NCBI RefSeq assembly: GCF_008329435.1
Contig: NZ_NPKN01000006.1
Span: 670 to 64,669 of the forward strand
Source of the DNA: Rhodanobacter sp. T12-5
Lineage (GTDB): Bacteria > Pseudomonadota > Gammaproteobacteria > Xanthomonadales > Rhodanobacteraceae
Length of the DNA stretch: 64,000 nt
Direction: 5' to 3'
Shown: piece after piece, positions 33,101-41,286 of the stretch
How positions within the stretch are numbered: position 1 is the stretch's first letter
Layout of the letters: the number at the start of each line of letters is the position of its first letter
Program-made: the position numbers and the translations under genes
Notes under the pieces: model-generated
What the model was told of the DNA's origin: nothing
Seen by the model: the letters and a program-made list of their open reading frames with translations, nothing else
Database searches by the model: none

Positions 33101-35768
33101 CGATCGTCCCGGCGGCATCTTCGTGCGCCCTGCGCAGCAATTGTCCAGCGAGGACCGCATGGTAGTGCAGGCCAGCGCGCGGATCATCTTGGCCGACAAT
33201 CGCGGCAGCCTCGCCGAGCAGATCGGCCGGCGCCGGGTGGAGACGCACGCACCGCCCTTTGAGCCAAGCCGCTCGCGGCGCCCGACCCCAATGGCTACTG
33301 CACCGGAGCCGAACAGGCTGCTGCAACTGGCCAATCCGCTTGGCGGCTTCAGCGCCGACGGCCGCGAATACGTGATCGTGCTGGCAGCGGGCGACACCAC
33401 GCCGGCGCCGTGGTCGAACGTGCTGGCCAACCCGCACTTCGGCACGGTGATCTCCGAAAGCGGCAGCGCCTATAGCTGGGGCGAGAATGCGCACGAGTTC
33501 CGGCTCACCCCCTGGCACAACGATCCGGTTGGCGACGCTGGCGGCGAGACGTTGTACGTGCGCGACGAGGAGACCGGAGAGTTCTGGTCGCCTACCCCGC
33601 TGCCCTGCCGCGGCAGTGGCCAGTACATCACCCGGCACGGTTTCGGTTACAGCGTGTTCGAGCACGAGGAAGACGGCATCCACTGCGAACTGTGGATCTA
33701 CGTGGCGCTCGACGCGTCAGTGAAATTCTCGCGACTGAAACTGCGCAACAGCTCCGGCCGGCCGCGCCGGCTCAGCGTCACCGGCTACGTCGAATGGCTG
33801 CTGGGAGACTTGCGCGAGAAGACTGCCATGCACGTGGTCACCGAATCGGATCCGGTCAGCGGCGCGCTGTTCGCCCGCAATGCGTACAACACCGAGTTTC
33901 CCAACCGCGTTGCGTTCTTCGATGTCGACGACCCCAACCGCAGCATCGGTGGCGATCGCAGCGAGTTCCTCGGTCGCAACGGCAGCACCCGCGCACCGGC
34001 CGCGCTGGGCCGGATGCATCTGTCCGGACGCATCGGCGCGGGATTCGATCCCTGCGCGGCGCTGCAAGTCAACGTGGCGTTGGAGGACGGCGCGCAACAC
34101 GAACTGGTATTCCGCCTCGGTCTCGGACGCGATGCAGCGGACGCAAGCGCGTTGGTGCAAAGATTCCGCGGCCGCGGTGCGGCGACGCAAGCGCTGGACC
34201 AGGTGCGCGCACACTGGTCGAACCTGCTCGGTGCCGTGCAGGTCAGCACCCCCGATCCCGCGCTCGACGTACTGGCAAATGGCTGGCTGCTGTACCAAAC
34301 CATCGCTTGCCGGATGTGGGCACGCAGCGGCTACTACCAGTCCGGCGGTGCGTTCGGCTTCCGCGACCAGTTGCAGGATTCGATGGCCTTGCTGCACGCC
34401 GCCCCCGAGCTGTCGCGCGCGCAGTTGCTGCTATGTGCCGCGCATCAGTTTCCCGAAGGCGACGTGCAGCATTGGTGGCATCCGCCGCTGGATCGTGGCG
34501 TGCGAACGGCATGTTCCGACGACTACCTGTGGCTGCCGCTCGCCACCAGCCGCTACGTGCTGGCCACCGCGGACACGACCGTGCTGGACGAGCGGATCGG
34601 CTACATCGAAGGCCGCCCGCTGCACCAGGGCGAGGAGTCCTATTACGACCTGCCGCAACCGTCGGGACTGTACGAAAGCCTGTACCGGCACTGCGTGCGC
34701 GCGATCGAACACAGCCTTGTACGCGGCGTGCACGGCCTGCCGCTGATCGGCAGCGGCGACTGGAACGATGGCATGAACCGCGTCGGCGAACACGGCCGCG
34801 GCGAAAGCGTCTGGCTGGGCTTCTTCTCCTGCGAGGTGCTGCGCAGCTTTGCCGAGGTGGCGCGCCTGCATGACGACGAAGCGTTCGCACAACGCTGCGA
34901 CGGCGAGCTCGCCAGGCTGCGCTCCGCACTTGAACTGCATGGCTGGGACGGCGAGTGGTATCGCCGCGCCTACTTCGACGACGGCACCCCGCTCGGTTCC
35001 AGCGGCAACAGCGAATGTCGCATCGACTCGATTGCGCAGAGCTGGTCGGTGCTCTCCGGCGTGGCATCACCAGCGCGCCGGCAGCAGGCCATGAACTCGC
35101 TCGACCAACACCTGGTACGCCGCGATGCCGGCCTGGTGCAATTGCTCGACCCGCCGTTCGACCGCTCGCCGATGGACCCGGGCTACATCAAGGGCTACGT
35201 GCCAGGCGTGCGGGAAAACGGCGGCCAGTACACCCATGCCGCGATCTGGGCCACGATGGCATTCGCCGAGCTCGGTGACAGTGCGCGCGCCTGGGAACTG
35301 CTGCGCATGATCAACCCGGTCAACCACGGCATCGATCCCGTGCAAATGGGCGTCTACAAGGTCGAACCCTACGTGGTCAGCGCCGACGTCTACGCCGTCG
35401 AGCCCCACGTCGGCCGCGGCGGCTGGAGCTGGTACACCGGCTCCGCCGGCTGGATGTACCGGTTGATCATCGAGTCGCTGCTGGGCTTGCGGCTGGACGC
35501 CGGCCGCCTGCGCTTCGCGCCGGTGCTGCCGCCGGAGTGGGAGGGCTTTTCCATGGACTACCGCCACCTTGCCACGTGGTACCGGATCAACCTGCGGCAA
35601 AGCGGCCCGGGCACCACCAGCACCTTGTGGCTGGATGGCGTCGCACAGCCGGATGGCTGCATCGTCCTGATCGACGACGGCGTGGATCACAGCGTGAATT
35701 TCAACTGGCCGCGTGCGGCGTCGGCGTCGCTGCCTCATGAAAAATCCGGCCATGTGCCAGCCGATTGA
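27123..35768 (+). CDS. ndvB: Cyclic beta-1,2-glucan synthase (NdvB/Cgs type)
   Basis: About 2881 aa, matching the family size. It polymerises UDP-glucose to beta-1,2-glucan and cyclises it at the inner membrane for periplasmic osmoadaptation or host interaction. Order: N-terminal region with membrane segments (about 415-470), GT84 transferase core (ALLTDFAD near 530, DTDTG near 630, RHRWIRGDWQ near 780), more membrane segments (820-860, 945-985), a glycoamylase-like domain (about 1370-1520: PSYEGTLLDQ, GVSESGYN, MAHHQGMSLLALDY), then two beta-sandwich units and a GH94 phosphorylase-like domain with GSGDWNDGMN near 2549. The ATG at 27123 is one choice; a TTG at 27090 has a better site (AAAGGTG, 5 nt upstream) and an ATG at 27162 is possible. 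Confidence 0.92.
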   Translation: MRRLRAFRRRRTAMRTKPEQEPALRSELFSAEQMERHGQTLANQHRLSPRSRSNLLLARLDDNEAVLIHTCERLTDATRRKRRITPAGEWLLDNFYLVEEQIRIARRHLPKGYSRELPRLESGPSAGLPRAYDIALEIISHGDGRVDTLSLHRFIQAYQSVTGLTLGELWAIPIMLRLALIENLRRVAARVMADWRYRGKAARWADAMAATAEGDPKSVVLVVADMARSNPPMTGPFVAEMARRLQGQSPALALPLSWIEQRLSESGQSIEHLIQLEAQQQAANQVSISNSIGSLRALSSIDWRDFVEHCSLVEQCLREDPAEVYAAMDFATRDRYRHVVETLARRHRLTELQVAEATIELSQGAPPDDINSTLSHHVGFYLVDRGRRRLEQRLGVRPNLSEKLRRGFDRTPLPIYLTLLALLTFAFAEPLVMAATHDRIPSWGLIAIAIPAIVLASQLGLSLLNWMATLTIAPQLLPRMDYSAGIPHAARTMVVIPSLIASAQDVEELVESLEVRFLGNRDECLHFALLTDFADAQSETLPGDEALLQLAQRRVEALNERYNGTGADHFFLFHRPRRWNVSERCWMGHERKRGKLADLNGLLRGNADGRFMRIVGDIENLPTVRYVITLDTDTGLPRDSAQAFVGTIDHPLNRAVYDPARRLVAQGYAILQPRVGISLPSTARSRYAQLYGSDAGIDPYTQMVSDVYQDVFHEGSFIGKGIYAIDAFERSLDGRFPENRILSHDLVEGCHARSGLLSDVQLFEEYPARYSADVKRRHRWIRGDWQLLPWLLPWAPTAHDGWRRNALTALSRWKILDNLRRSLVPIALLALLLIGWLLLSPVVSWTLAVLSMVLVPPLLSALLDLVQKPRDVQLDQHLRAGFKAGMQHFARMALGLAWLPHEAHYHLDAIVRTLWRVLVSRRHLLLWQTSSEVERSSSNAPAASWRLMWFGPVLALTLTAILLIQRPLVLLLAAPLLLLWFFSPSIAWWVSQPRAPSAFSPTMAQLRFLRVLARKTWAFFDSHVGPIDHWLPPDNLQEQPGPVIAHRTSPTNIGMALLANLAALDFGFLSAGRLLDRTRQTFATLQQLPRHRGHFYNWYDTLSLRPLTPLYVSAVDSGNLAGHLLTLRPGLLALLDEPVFQPRVLQGLLDCLNALHDTLEDNAASTLEPLQRELQGALKTPPATSGAATELLQRQLDRAHALAQALVIEPGSDAEFWIDALLDQCSDLCDEAGMFNLDPPPEDDGGFSGIPTLRQLARIEPLCWPATAQAETIRERARERIIAIEQLVQQAGDFAAMDYGFLYDNTRDLLAIGYNVDERRLDAGYYDLLASEARLASFVGIAQGQLPQENWFALGRLLTTSGGEPVLLSWTGSMFEYLMPTLVMPSYEGTLLDQTCRAAVARQIEYGKQLNVPWGVSESGYNTVDAHFTYQYRAFGVPGLGLMRGLGDDVVIAPYASALAMMVAPAAATKNLQRLAEDAGHARFGLYEAIDYTQARLPLGQSSALVRSFMAHHQGMSLLALDYALLDRPMQRRFESDPPFQATSLLLQERVPKTAAEYMHASGFPEVDGTLRMAEARLRVFTDPDRPRPAVQLLSNGRYHVMLSSAGGGYSRRGDLALTRWREDITRDNWGMFCYLRDVASGEYWSTAYQPTRKKTELFEAIFSDARAEFRVREREFDTHTEIVVSPEDDIELRRTRITNRGRTPRVIELTSYAEVVLAPPLADALHPAFSKLFVQTELVPELQAIVCTRRPRSADEHVPWMCHLLAVHNADIDAISYETDRARFIGRGRSTADPQVLDREQAQLSGSAGSVLDPIVAIRCRITLQPEQSATVDLVTGMADSREYCLQLIGKYRDWHLADRVFDLAWTHSQVLLRQLNASLADAQLYEHMATAIIFPNDSLRAEPSVLRGNRRGQSGLWGQSISGDLPIVLLQIASPARIELVRQLVQAHAYWRLKGLAVDLVIWNEDRAGYRQELHDQIMGLIASGSEASLLDRPGGIFVRPAQQLSSEDRMVVQASARIILADNRGSLAEQIGRRRVETHAPPFEPSRSRRPTPMATAPEPNRLLQLANPLGGFSADGREYVIVLAAGDTTPAPWSNVLANPHFGTVISESGSAYSWGENAHEFRLTPWHNDPVGDAGGETLYVRDEETGEFWSPTPLPCRGSGQYITRHGFGYSVFEHEEDGIHCELWIYVALDASVKFSRLKLRNSSGRPRRLSVTGYVEWLLGDLREKTAMHVVTESDPVSGALFARNAYNTEFPNRVAFFDVDDPNRSIGGDRSEFLGRNGSTRAPAALGRMHLSGRIGAGFDPCAALQVNVALEDGAQHELVFRLGLGRDAADASALVQRFRGRGAATQALDQVRAHWSNLLGAVQVSTPDPALDVLANGWLLYQTIACRMWARSGYYQSGGAFGFRDQLQDSMALLHAAPELSRAQLLLCAAHQFPEGDVQHWWHPPLDRGVRTACSDDYLWLPLATSRYVLATADTTVLDERIGYIEGRPLHQGEESYYDLPQPSGLYESLYRHCVRAIEHSLVRGVHGLPLIGSGDWNDGMNRVGEHGRGESVWLGFFSCEVLRSFAEVARLHDDEAFAQRCDGELARLRSALELHGWDGEWYRRAYFDDGTPLGSSGNSECRIDSIAQSWSVLSGVASPARRQQAMNSLDQHLVRRDAGLVQLLDPPFDRSPMDPGYIKGYVPGVRENGGQYTHAAIWATMAFAELGDSARAWELLRMINPVNHGIDPVQMGVYKVEPYVVSADVYAVEPHVGRGGWSWYTGSAGWMYRLIIESLLGLRLDAGRLRFAPVLPPEWEGFSMDYRHLATWYRINLRQSGPGTTSTLWLDGVAQPDGCIVLIDDGVDHSVNFNWPRAASASLPHEKSGHVPAD

Positions 35769-35807
35769 ACATCGGTCATGCGGCTGGTTTCTTCGACCTT
35801 CGCCGAA

Positions 35808-35827
35808 CCGGTTCACACTCGAACCGG
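35808..35827. terminator. Hairpin between convergent glucan genes
   Basis: CCGGTTC and GAACCGG with a 6-nt loop lie in the 88-nt gap between the synthase and glucanase stops. No clear T-run follows in either direction, so a termination role is only suggested by its position. Confidence 0.35.
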
Positions 35828-35856
35828 ACACGTTGCCGTCAACGTGCCATACGGCT

Positions 35857-37224
35857 TCACGGCCGCTGCTGGTCCAGCCAACCGCCCTGGAAGCCGGCGC
35901 GGCGTAGCCCGTCCACCATCCAGCGGCAGCCTCGCATCAATTCCCACAGCATGCCGCTGCGATGGTTTTCCACCATCAGCACGATCGGGCCCAGGTTGAG
36001 CCCGAAGAAATACGGCGACACCCAGCCGTCGAGCGGCAGGCCGGGCTTGTCGACGTAGGTCTGGTTGAAGCTTGCCTTGAAGCCGTAGGGATGCTGCTCG
36101 TGCAACTGCAGGGTGTGGATGAAATGGTGCGCCGTTGGCAGCACGATTTCCGGTGCAAACGGCAGCGATGCCACCACCACCCACGGCGCCAGCGTGCCGT
36201 CGTCGATGCCATATGGCGCGCCGCGGCCGACGTAATCGTAGAACTGGCGTTCGATGCCGTCGATCTTCACGCTCATCGGTCCCGGGCCATCGCTGGCGGT
36301 GATGCCCCAGCAGTGATCGCAGTAGTTCTTGAAGCCGAGCGGGTTGTCGATCGCGTAACGCTGCTGCACCATCGTCGCGCGGCGGCTGTTTTCGAAATAG
36401 TCGATGCCCTTGTCGCGCATGAAGGCATCCCGGATACCGCGGGCATCGATCCATACCTGCGACAATTGATGGGTGAACATCGGCCCGCAATACAGGTAAT
36501 CGATGCCGTAGCAATGCTTCCATTCGTAGGTCGACGACCATGCCGCATAAGCGTCCGGTGTCAGCGGATGCGTCGGCGATCCAAGTGCGAGCACGTACAG
36601 CATCAGGCCCTCGTCGTAGCCCTGCCAGCGGTGCGGAATGAAGCCGCTTTCGGGGTGCCAGCCGTGGCCGATGGTGCCGTCCGCGGCCTGGGTCCAGGGC
36701 CATTCGGCACGCTGGTACAGCATATTCGCGAGCTCGCGGATTTCCTTCTGTTCAGCGGTGTCGTCCTCGAAATAGGCGGCCGCCGTCAACATGCCCGCAA
36801 ACAGCAGTGCGCTGTCCACCGTCGACAGTTCGCACTTCCACGCTCGACGACCGGTCTGCATGTCGAGAAAGTGGTAGTAGAAGCCACAGTAGCCGGAGGC
36901 GTCCGGCTCCGGGCCCTGCGGGCTGTCGCGGAAGAACCGCAGCGTGGCAAGCGTGCGCGCGATCGCGGTGGCCCGGCTCATCAAGCCTCGCTCGACCGCC
37001 ACCGGATAGCTGCTCAAGGCCAGCCCGGTGGCGGCAATGCTGGCCGGCCAGTTCGGCGCTGTCTTGTCCCTGACCAGTCCGTTGACCGGGTTGGTTTCGT
37101 ACTGGAAATAGGCGAACGCCTTGCTCTGCAAGTGCTGCAGCATCGGGGCGGATTCCATCGGATGACTGAGCGGATCGGAACTCATGGTTTTCGTCATGGT
37201 CTGTTGCGGCAATGAGTGACGCAT
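35857..37224 (-). CDS. GH144-like endo-beta-1,2-glucanase (glycoamylase family)
   Basis: 455 aa as the full frame; the conserved part begins near residue 28 (MLQHLQSKAFAYFQYETNPVNGLVRDKT). The fold is an alpha/alpha barrel of the glycoamylase-like family (PF10091), which includes GH144 endo-beta-1,2-glucanases. Typical pieces: ASIAATGLALSSYPVA, GFYYHFLDMQTG, CELSTVDSALLFAG, GYDEGLMLYVLALGS, CDHCWGITASDGP, GLPLDGWVSPYFFGLNLGPIVLM. The same barrel type is part of the adjacent synthase. It is divergent from the GH94 gene on one side and convergent with the synthase on the other, so its substrate is probably the glucan made next door. Several in-frame Met residues make the start uncertain. No clear signal peptide. 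Confidence 0.8.
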   Translation of the reverse strand: MRHSLPQQTMTKTMSSDPLSHPMESAPMLQHLQSKAFAYFQYETNPVNGLVRDKTAPNWPASIAATGLALSSYPVAVERGLMSRATAIARTLATLRFFRDSPQGPEPDASGYCGFYYHFLDMQTGRRAWKCELSTVDSALLFAGMLTAAAYFEDDTAEQKEIRELANMLYQRAEWPWTQAADGTIGHGWHPESGFIPHRWQGYDEGLMLYVLALGSPTHPLTPDAYAAWSSTYEWKHCYGIDYLYCGPMFTHQLSQVWIDARGIRDAFMRDKGIDYFENSRRATMVQQRYAIDNPLGFKNYCDHCWGITASDGPGPMSVKIDGIERQFYDYVGRGAPYGIDDGTLAPWVVVASLPFAPEIVLPTAHHFIHTLQLHEQHPYGFKASFNQTYVDKPGLPLDGWVSPYFFGLNLGPIVLMVENHRSGMLWELMRGCRWMVDGLRRAGFQGGWLDQQRP

Positions 37225-37377
37225 CGAAGTGAATTCCGGGCTCGTCGATGCCTGTGGCCCGTCGATATCGCCGCCATCCTATCTTCGCCATCGTGAAACG
37301 CGGGTTCATGCCTTGACGGCATGTATGCCGCACAAGGTGCACGATGCGGGAATTGCCCGCCTTCGACAGGACCCACC
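37225..37377. promoter_or_regulatory. Divergent promoter region for glucanase and glucan phosphorylase
   Basis: 153 bases between two divergent start codons; both promoters should lie here. I cannot identify boxes with confidence. Confidence 0.4.
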
Positions 37378-40300
37378 ATGCCCGCATCCTCGCGCACCAT
37401 CAACACCCGCCAACGCTGCCTGCTGTCGAACGGCAGCTACAGCGTCATGCTGAGTGCGACTGGCTCAGGTTACAGCCGGTGGCGGGAGCTGGCAGTGAAT
37501 CGGTGGCGCGAGGACCCCACCGTCGAGAGCTGGGGCAGCTATCTGCTGCTGCGCGATGAAGACAACGCGGAGTCCTGGTCGGCCACGCAGCAGCCCTACG
37601 GCACCCGCACGCCGGATGATGCGGTTGCGTTCAGCACGGGCCGCGCCACCTTCAGCCGCCGCCACCACAGCGTGCACAGCGTGCTGGACATTGCGGTGGC
37701 CTGCGACGCCGACATCGAGTTGCGCCGGTTGACTCTGAGCAATCACGGTGACCGCACGCGCAGGCTGTCGCTGACCTCCTACGCCGAAATGGTGCTCGGC
37801 CCGATCGCCGCCGACAACGCACACCCGGCGTTCTCCAAGATGTTCGTGCAGACCGAATGGGACGCCGCGGCCGGCTTGCTGCTCGCCACGCGCCGCCGGC
37901 GCGACAGCAAGGAGGCCGAGATGTGGGTGGCGCAGGCGCTGCAGATCGAGGGTCAGGACAACGCCGCCGCGGCCGGGTACGAGAGCGATCGTGCGCGCTT
38001 CCTCGGACGCACGCGCACCTTGCGCGACGCCGTGGCGATGCAGGCCGATACGCCGCTCTCGAACACGGTCGGCTGCGTGCTCGATCCGGTCTTCAGTCTG
38101 CGTCAGCATTTCATCCTCGCACCGGGTGCCAGCGTGACCCTGCTGCTGTGGACGCAAGTGGCCGACACGCGCGCAGGCGCCAGGGCGCTCGCCGCCCGGC
38201 TGCGCGACACGAGCGCCGCCGCCCGGCTTTTCGACGCCGCCACGAACCACGCCGAAGCGGAACAACAGCGACTCGCTGTCGATATCGCGCAAGCCACCCG
38301 CTTCGCGCACTGGATGAGCGCCCTGCTGTGCAACGATCCGGAGCAGCGCGCGGCGCCGGCGGCGCTGATGCAGGGTCGCGGCGGGCCGCCGACCTTGTGG
38401 GCCGCAGGTATTTCCGGCGATCGCCCGATTACCTTGCTGCGCGTGGACGATCTGCAGGCGTTGCCGCGGGTCGAGGATGTGCTGCTGGCCCAGATCGACT
38501 GGCGAAGCCGGCAGCTCGCCGTCGACGTGGTACTGCTCAACGTCGCCGGCGGCGCAGCGGCTGACGCGTTGCAAGCTGAGCTCGAACCGTTGGCGAATGC
38601 ACAACAGGCGCGCCTGAAGGCCGACGAGCATGCGCCGAAGGCTGAGCTGTTCCTGCTGCGCGACGACGGGATCAGCGCCGAACTGCGCGACGGCCTGCTG
38701 ACGGCAGCACGGCTGCTGCCGGACGAGGCTCCACCCGCCCCGGCTGCAACCAATGCAGGCGACAGCGTCGCCACGCCGCCCGCCATCCGCGCAACCCGCC
38801 GCATGGACGAGGTGGTCGCGACAACCGACGCGGACTTCGAATTCGCCAACGGCATCGGCGCGTTCACGCAGTCCGGTCGCGCCTACCGGATCGACCTCGG
38901 GGACGGCCGCAGTACTCCGGCACCGTGGATAAACGTGATCGCAAACCCGACGTTCGGCTTCCTCGTCTCGGCCGACGGCGGCGGCTACGCGTGGTCGCTG
39001 AACAGCCAGCAAAACCCGCTGACGCCATGGCCCAACGATCCGGTCAGCGATACGCCGCATGACGTGCTGTACCTGCGTGACGAGGAAACCGGCGTGTTGT
39101 GGAGTGCCACGGCGCTGCCGATCCGCGTGGCCAATGCCGCTTATTCGGCGACCCACGGCAAAGGCTGGTCGCGTTTCAACAACGATGCCCATGGCATCGA
39201 ACTGGAATTGACCCAGTGCGTGCCGACCGACGCCTCGGTCAAACTGTCGCGACTGCGCCTGTGCAATCGCTCGTCGCGCACGCGGACGCTGTCGATCACC
39301 GGCTATGTGGAGTGGGCCTTGGGTGCGAACGGCACCACACCGGGGCCGTACGTGGTCACCTCTCGTGACGAAACCACCGGCGCGCTGTTTGCGCGCAACC
39401 GCTGGCGGCCCGACTTCGGTGAGCGGGTGGCGTTCTTCGACCTGTCCGGGCAGCAACATTCGATGAGCGGCGATCGCGCTGCGTTTCTCGGCCCACTCGG
39501 CACGGTCGTGCAACCGGCTGCGCTGCGCGACGACGGTCCGCTGGACGGCCGGCTTGGCGCCGGAATGGATCCGTGCGGGGCGTTGCAGACGCGCATCGAA
39601 TTGCCGCCACAGACACAGATCGAGCTGACCTTCCTGCTTGGCGATGCCGACTCGGAAGCCGTTGCCAGGCAACTGGTCGAAACCTTCCGCGCGACCACGA
39701 TGGAGAGCGTGCTGGCGGACCTGGCCGCACAGTGGAACGGACTGCTCGACACCGTGCAGGTGCGCACGCCGGACCGCGCGATGGACCTCCTGCTCAACGA
39801 CTGGCTGCTGTACCAGGTGCTGGGCTGCCGGCTGTGGGCGCGCACCGCGTACTACCAGTCCAGCGGCGCCTACGGCTTCCGCGATCAGTTGCAGGACGTG
39901 ATGGCGCTGTGCGTGAGCCGCCCAGACCTCGCCCGCGAGCACCTGCTGCGTGCCGCCGGCCGCCAGTTTGCCGAGGGCGACGTGCAGCACTGGTGGCTGC
40001 CGCCGAAGGGCCAGGGCATCCGCACGAAGATCAGCGACGACCGCATCTGGCTGGCCTATGTCGCCACGCACTACGTCGACGTGAGCGGCGACGCGGCCGT
40101 GCTGGACGAGGTGTTGCCATTCCTCACCGGCCAGCCGATTCCCGACGGAGCCTCTGATGCGTTTTTCCAACCCGGCGTGGCGCAGCAACACGTCAGCGTC
40201 TACGAACATTGCGCGCTGGCGATCGACACCGCGCTTACCCGCGGCGCACACGGTCTGCCACTGATCGAAACCGGCGACTGGAATGACGGCATGAACGCCG

Positions 40301-41247
40301 TCGGTGCCGAGGGTCGCGGCGAAAGCAGCTGGCTCGGCTGGTTCCTGCTCGCCACGATCGCGACACTCGCGCCGCACGCCGAACACCGCGGAGAAAAGGC
40401 GCGTGCCAGGCACTGGCGCGATTACGCCGATGAACTGCGCGCCGCTCTGGAGCAGGCCTGGGACGGCCAGTGGTACCGCCGCGGCTATTACGATGACGGC
40501 GCACCGCTGGGCTCGCGCGAAAACGACGAATGCAGGATCGACACCATCGCGCAGTCATGGAGTGTCATGGCCGGCAACACCGATCCGGCGCGTTCGACAC
40601 AAGCGATGGATTCGGTCGACCGCCTGCTGATCGACCACCCCAACCAGGTTGCCCGCCTTTTCACCCCGCCGTTCGATCACGGCAAGGAAAACCCCGGCTA
40701 CATCAAGGGCTATCCGCCCGGTGTGCGGGAAAACGGGGGCCAGTACACACACGGCGCGATCTGGTCGATTTTTGCGTGGGCCGGACTCGGCGACGGCGAC
40801 CGTGCCGAAGGCCTGTTCCACTTGCTCAACCCGATCCATCACGCCGGCAGTGCCGAGGCCGTCGAACGCTACAAGGTCGAACCCTACGTGGTCTGCGCCG
40901 ACGTCTATTCGGTCGCGCCATACATCGGCCGTGGGGGCTGGACCTGGTACACCGGCTCCGCCGCATGGCTGTATCGCGCCGGGCTGGAAGCGGTGCTGGG
41001 GTTCCATCTGCACGGAGAACAACTACGCATCGATCCGTGTATCCCACGGGCGTGGCCAGGCTTCGAGCTGCGCTATCAACATCGTCGGCGGCATGTGAGC
41101 GCATACACGATCACGGTCGAGAATCCGAACCACGCCGGTCATGGCGTCACGGCCGTCGAGCTTGATGGTGCGGCGTGCCCGGCTGCGGACCCGATCACCC
41201 TGGTCGACGACGGCCAGGCGCATGCGCTGCGCATCGTGCTCGGCTGA
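37378..41247 (+). CDS. GH94-type beta-1,2-glucan phosphorylase-like protein
   Basis: 1289 aa. It matches the C-terminal half of the cyclic glucan synthase in layout: a first beta-sandwich unit (LLSNGSYSVMLSATGSGYS), a second one (FANGIGAFTQSGRAYRIDL), then the alpha/alpha barrel with METGDWNDGMN-like ETGDWNDGMN (Asp967/Asp970), PGYIKGYPPGVRENGG and RGGWTWYTGSA. It lacks the GT84 and glycoamylase parts. Stand-alone GH94 enzymes of this kind include 1,2-beta-oligoglucan phosphorylase, which releases glucose 1-phosphate, so recycling of beta-1,2-glucan is likely; other beta-linkages are possible. No signal peptide, so cytoplasmic. ATG 37378 is preceded by AGG at 7 nt. Confidence 0.85.
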   Translation: MPASSRTINTRQRCLLSNGSYSVMLSATGSGYSRWRELAVNRWREDPTVESWGSYLLLRDEDNAESWSATQQPYGTRTPDDAVAFSTGRATFSRRHHSVHSVLDIAVACDADIELRRLTLSNHGDRTRRLSLTSYAEMVLGPIAADNAHPAFSKMFVQTEWDAAAGLLLATRRRRDSKEAEMWVAQALQIEGQDNAAAAGYESDRARFLGRTRTLRDAVAMQADTPLSNTVGCVLDPVFSLRQHFILAPGASVTLLLWTQVADTRAGARALAARLRDTSAAARLFDAATNHAEAEQQRLAVDIAQATRFAHWMSALLCNDPEQRAAPAALMQGRGGPPTLWAAGISGDRPITLLRVDDLQALPRVEDVLLAQIDWRSRQLAVDVVLLNVAGGAAADALQAELEPLANAQQARLKADEHAPKAELFLLRDDGISAELRDGLLTAARLLPDEAPPAPAATNAGDSVATPPAIRATRRMDEVVATTDADFEFANGIGAFTQSGRAYRIDLGDGRSTPAPWINVIANPTFGFLVSADGGGYAWSLNSQQNPLTPWPNDPVSDTPHDVLYLRDEETGVLWSATALPIRVANAAYSATHGKGWSRFNNDAHGIELELTQCVPTDASVKLSRLRLCNRSSRTRTLSITGYVEWALGANGTTPGPYVVTSRDETTGALFARNRWRPDFGERVAFFDLSGQQHSMSGDRAAFLGPLGTVVQPAALRDDGPLDGRLGAGMDPCGALQTRIELPPQTQIELTFLLGDADSEAVARQLVETFRATTMESVLADLAAQWNGLLDTVQVRTPDRAMDLLLNDWLLYQVLGCRLWARTAYYQSSGAYGFRDQLQDVMALCVSRPDLAREHLLRAAGRQFAEGDVQHWWLPPKGQGIRTKISDDRIWLAYVATHYVDVSGDAAVLDEVLPFLTGQPIPDGASDAFFQPGVAQQHVSVYEHCALAIDTALTRGAHGLPLIETGDWNDGMNAVGAEGRGESSWLGWFLLATIATLAPHAEHRGEKARARHWRDYADELRAALEQAWDGQWYRRGYYDDGAPLGSRENDECRIDTIAQSWSVMAGNTDPARSTQAMDSVDRLLIDHPNQVARLFTPPFDHGKENPGYIKGYPPGVRENGGQYTHGAIWSIFAWAGLGDGDRAEGLFHLLNPIHHAGSAEAVERYKVEPYVVCADVYSVAPYIGRGGWTWYTGSAAWLYRAGLEAVLGFHLHGEQLRIDPCIPRAWPGFELRYQHRRRHVSAYTITVENPNHAGHGVTAVELDGAACPAADPITLVDDGQAHALRIVLG

Positions 41248-41273
41248 CGGACGCTACTGCAGGCCCGTCAGCC
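41242..41273. terminator. Possible bidirectional terminator hairpin
   Basis: GGCTGACGG (41242-41250) and CCGTCAGCC (41265-41273) form a 9-bp stem with a 14-nt loop, in the 39-nt gap between the convergent GH94 and zipA genes; it includes the GH94 stop. No T-run on either side. Confidence 0.4.
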
Positions 41274-41286
41274 CGGCGAGGCAGGC

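Noticed and set aside
37321-41247. GH94 gene as a broken second glucan synthase
   Set aside because: The frame is intact over 1289 codons with all phosphorylase motifs and its own start; stand-alone GH94 enzymes are known.
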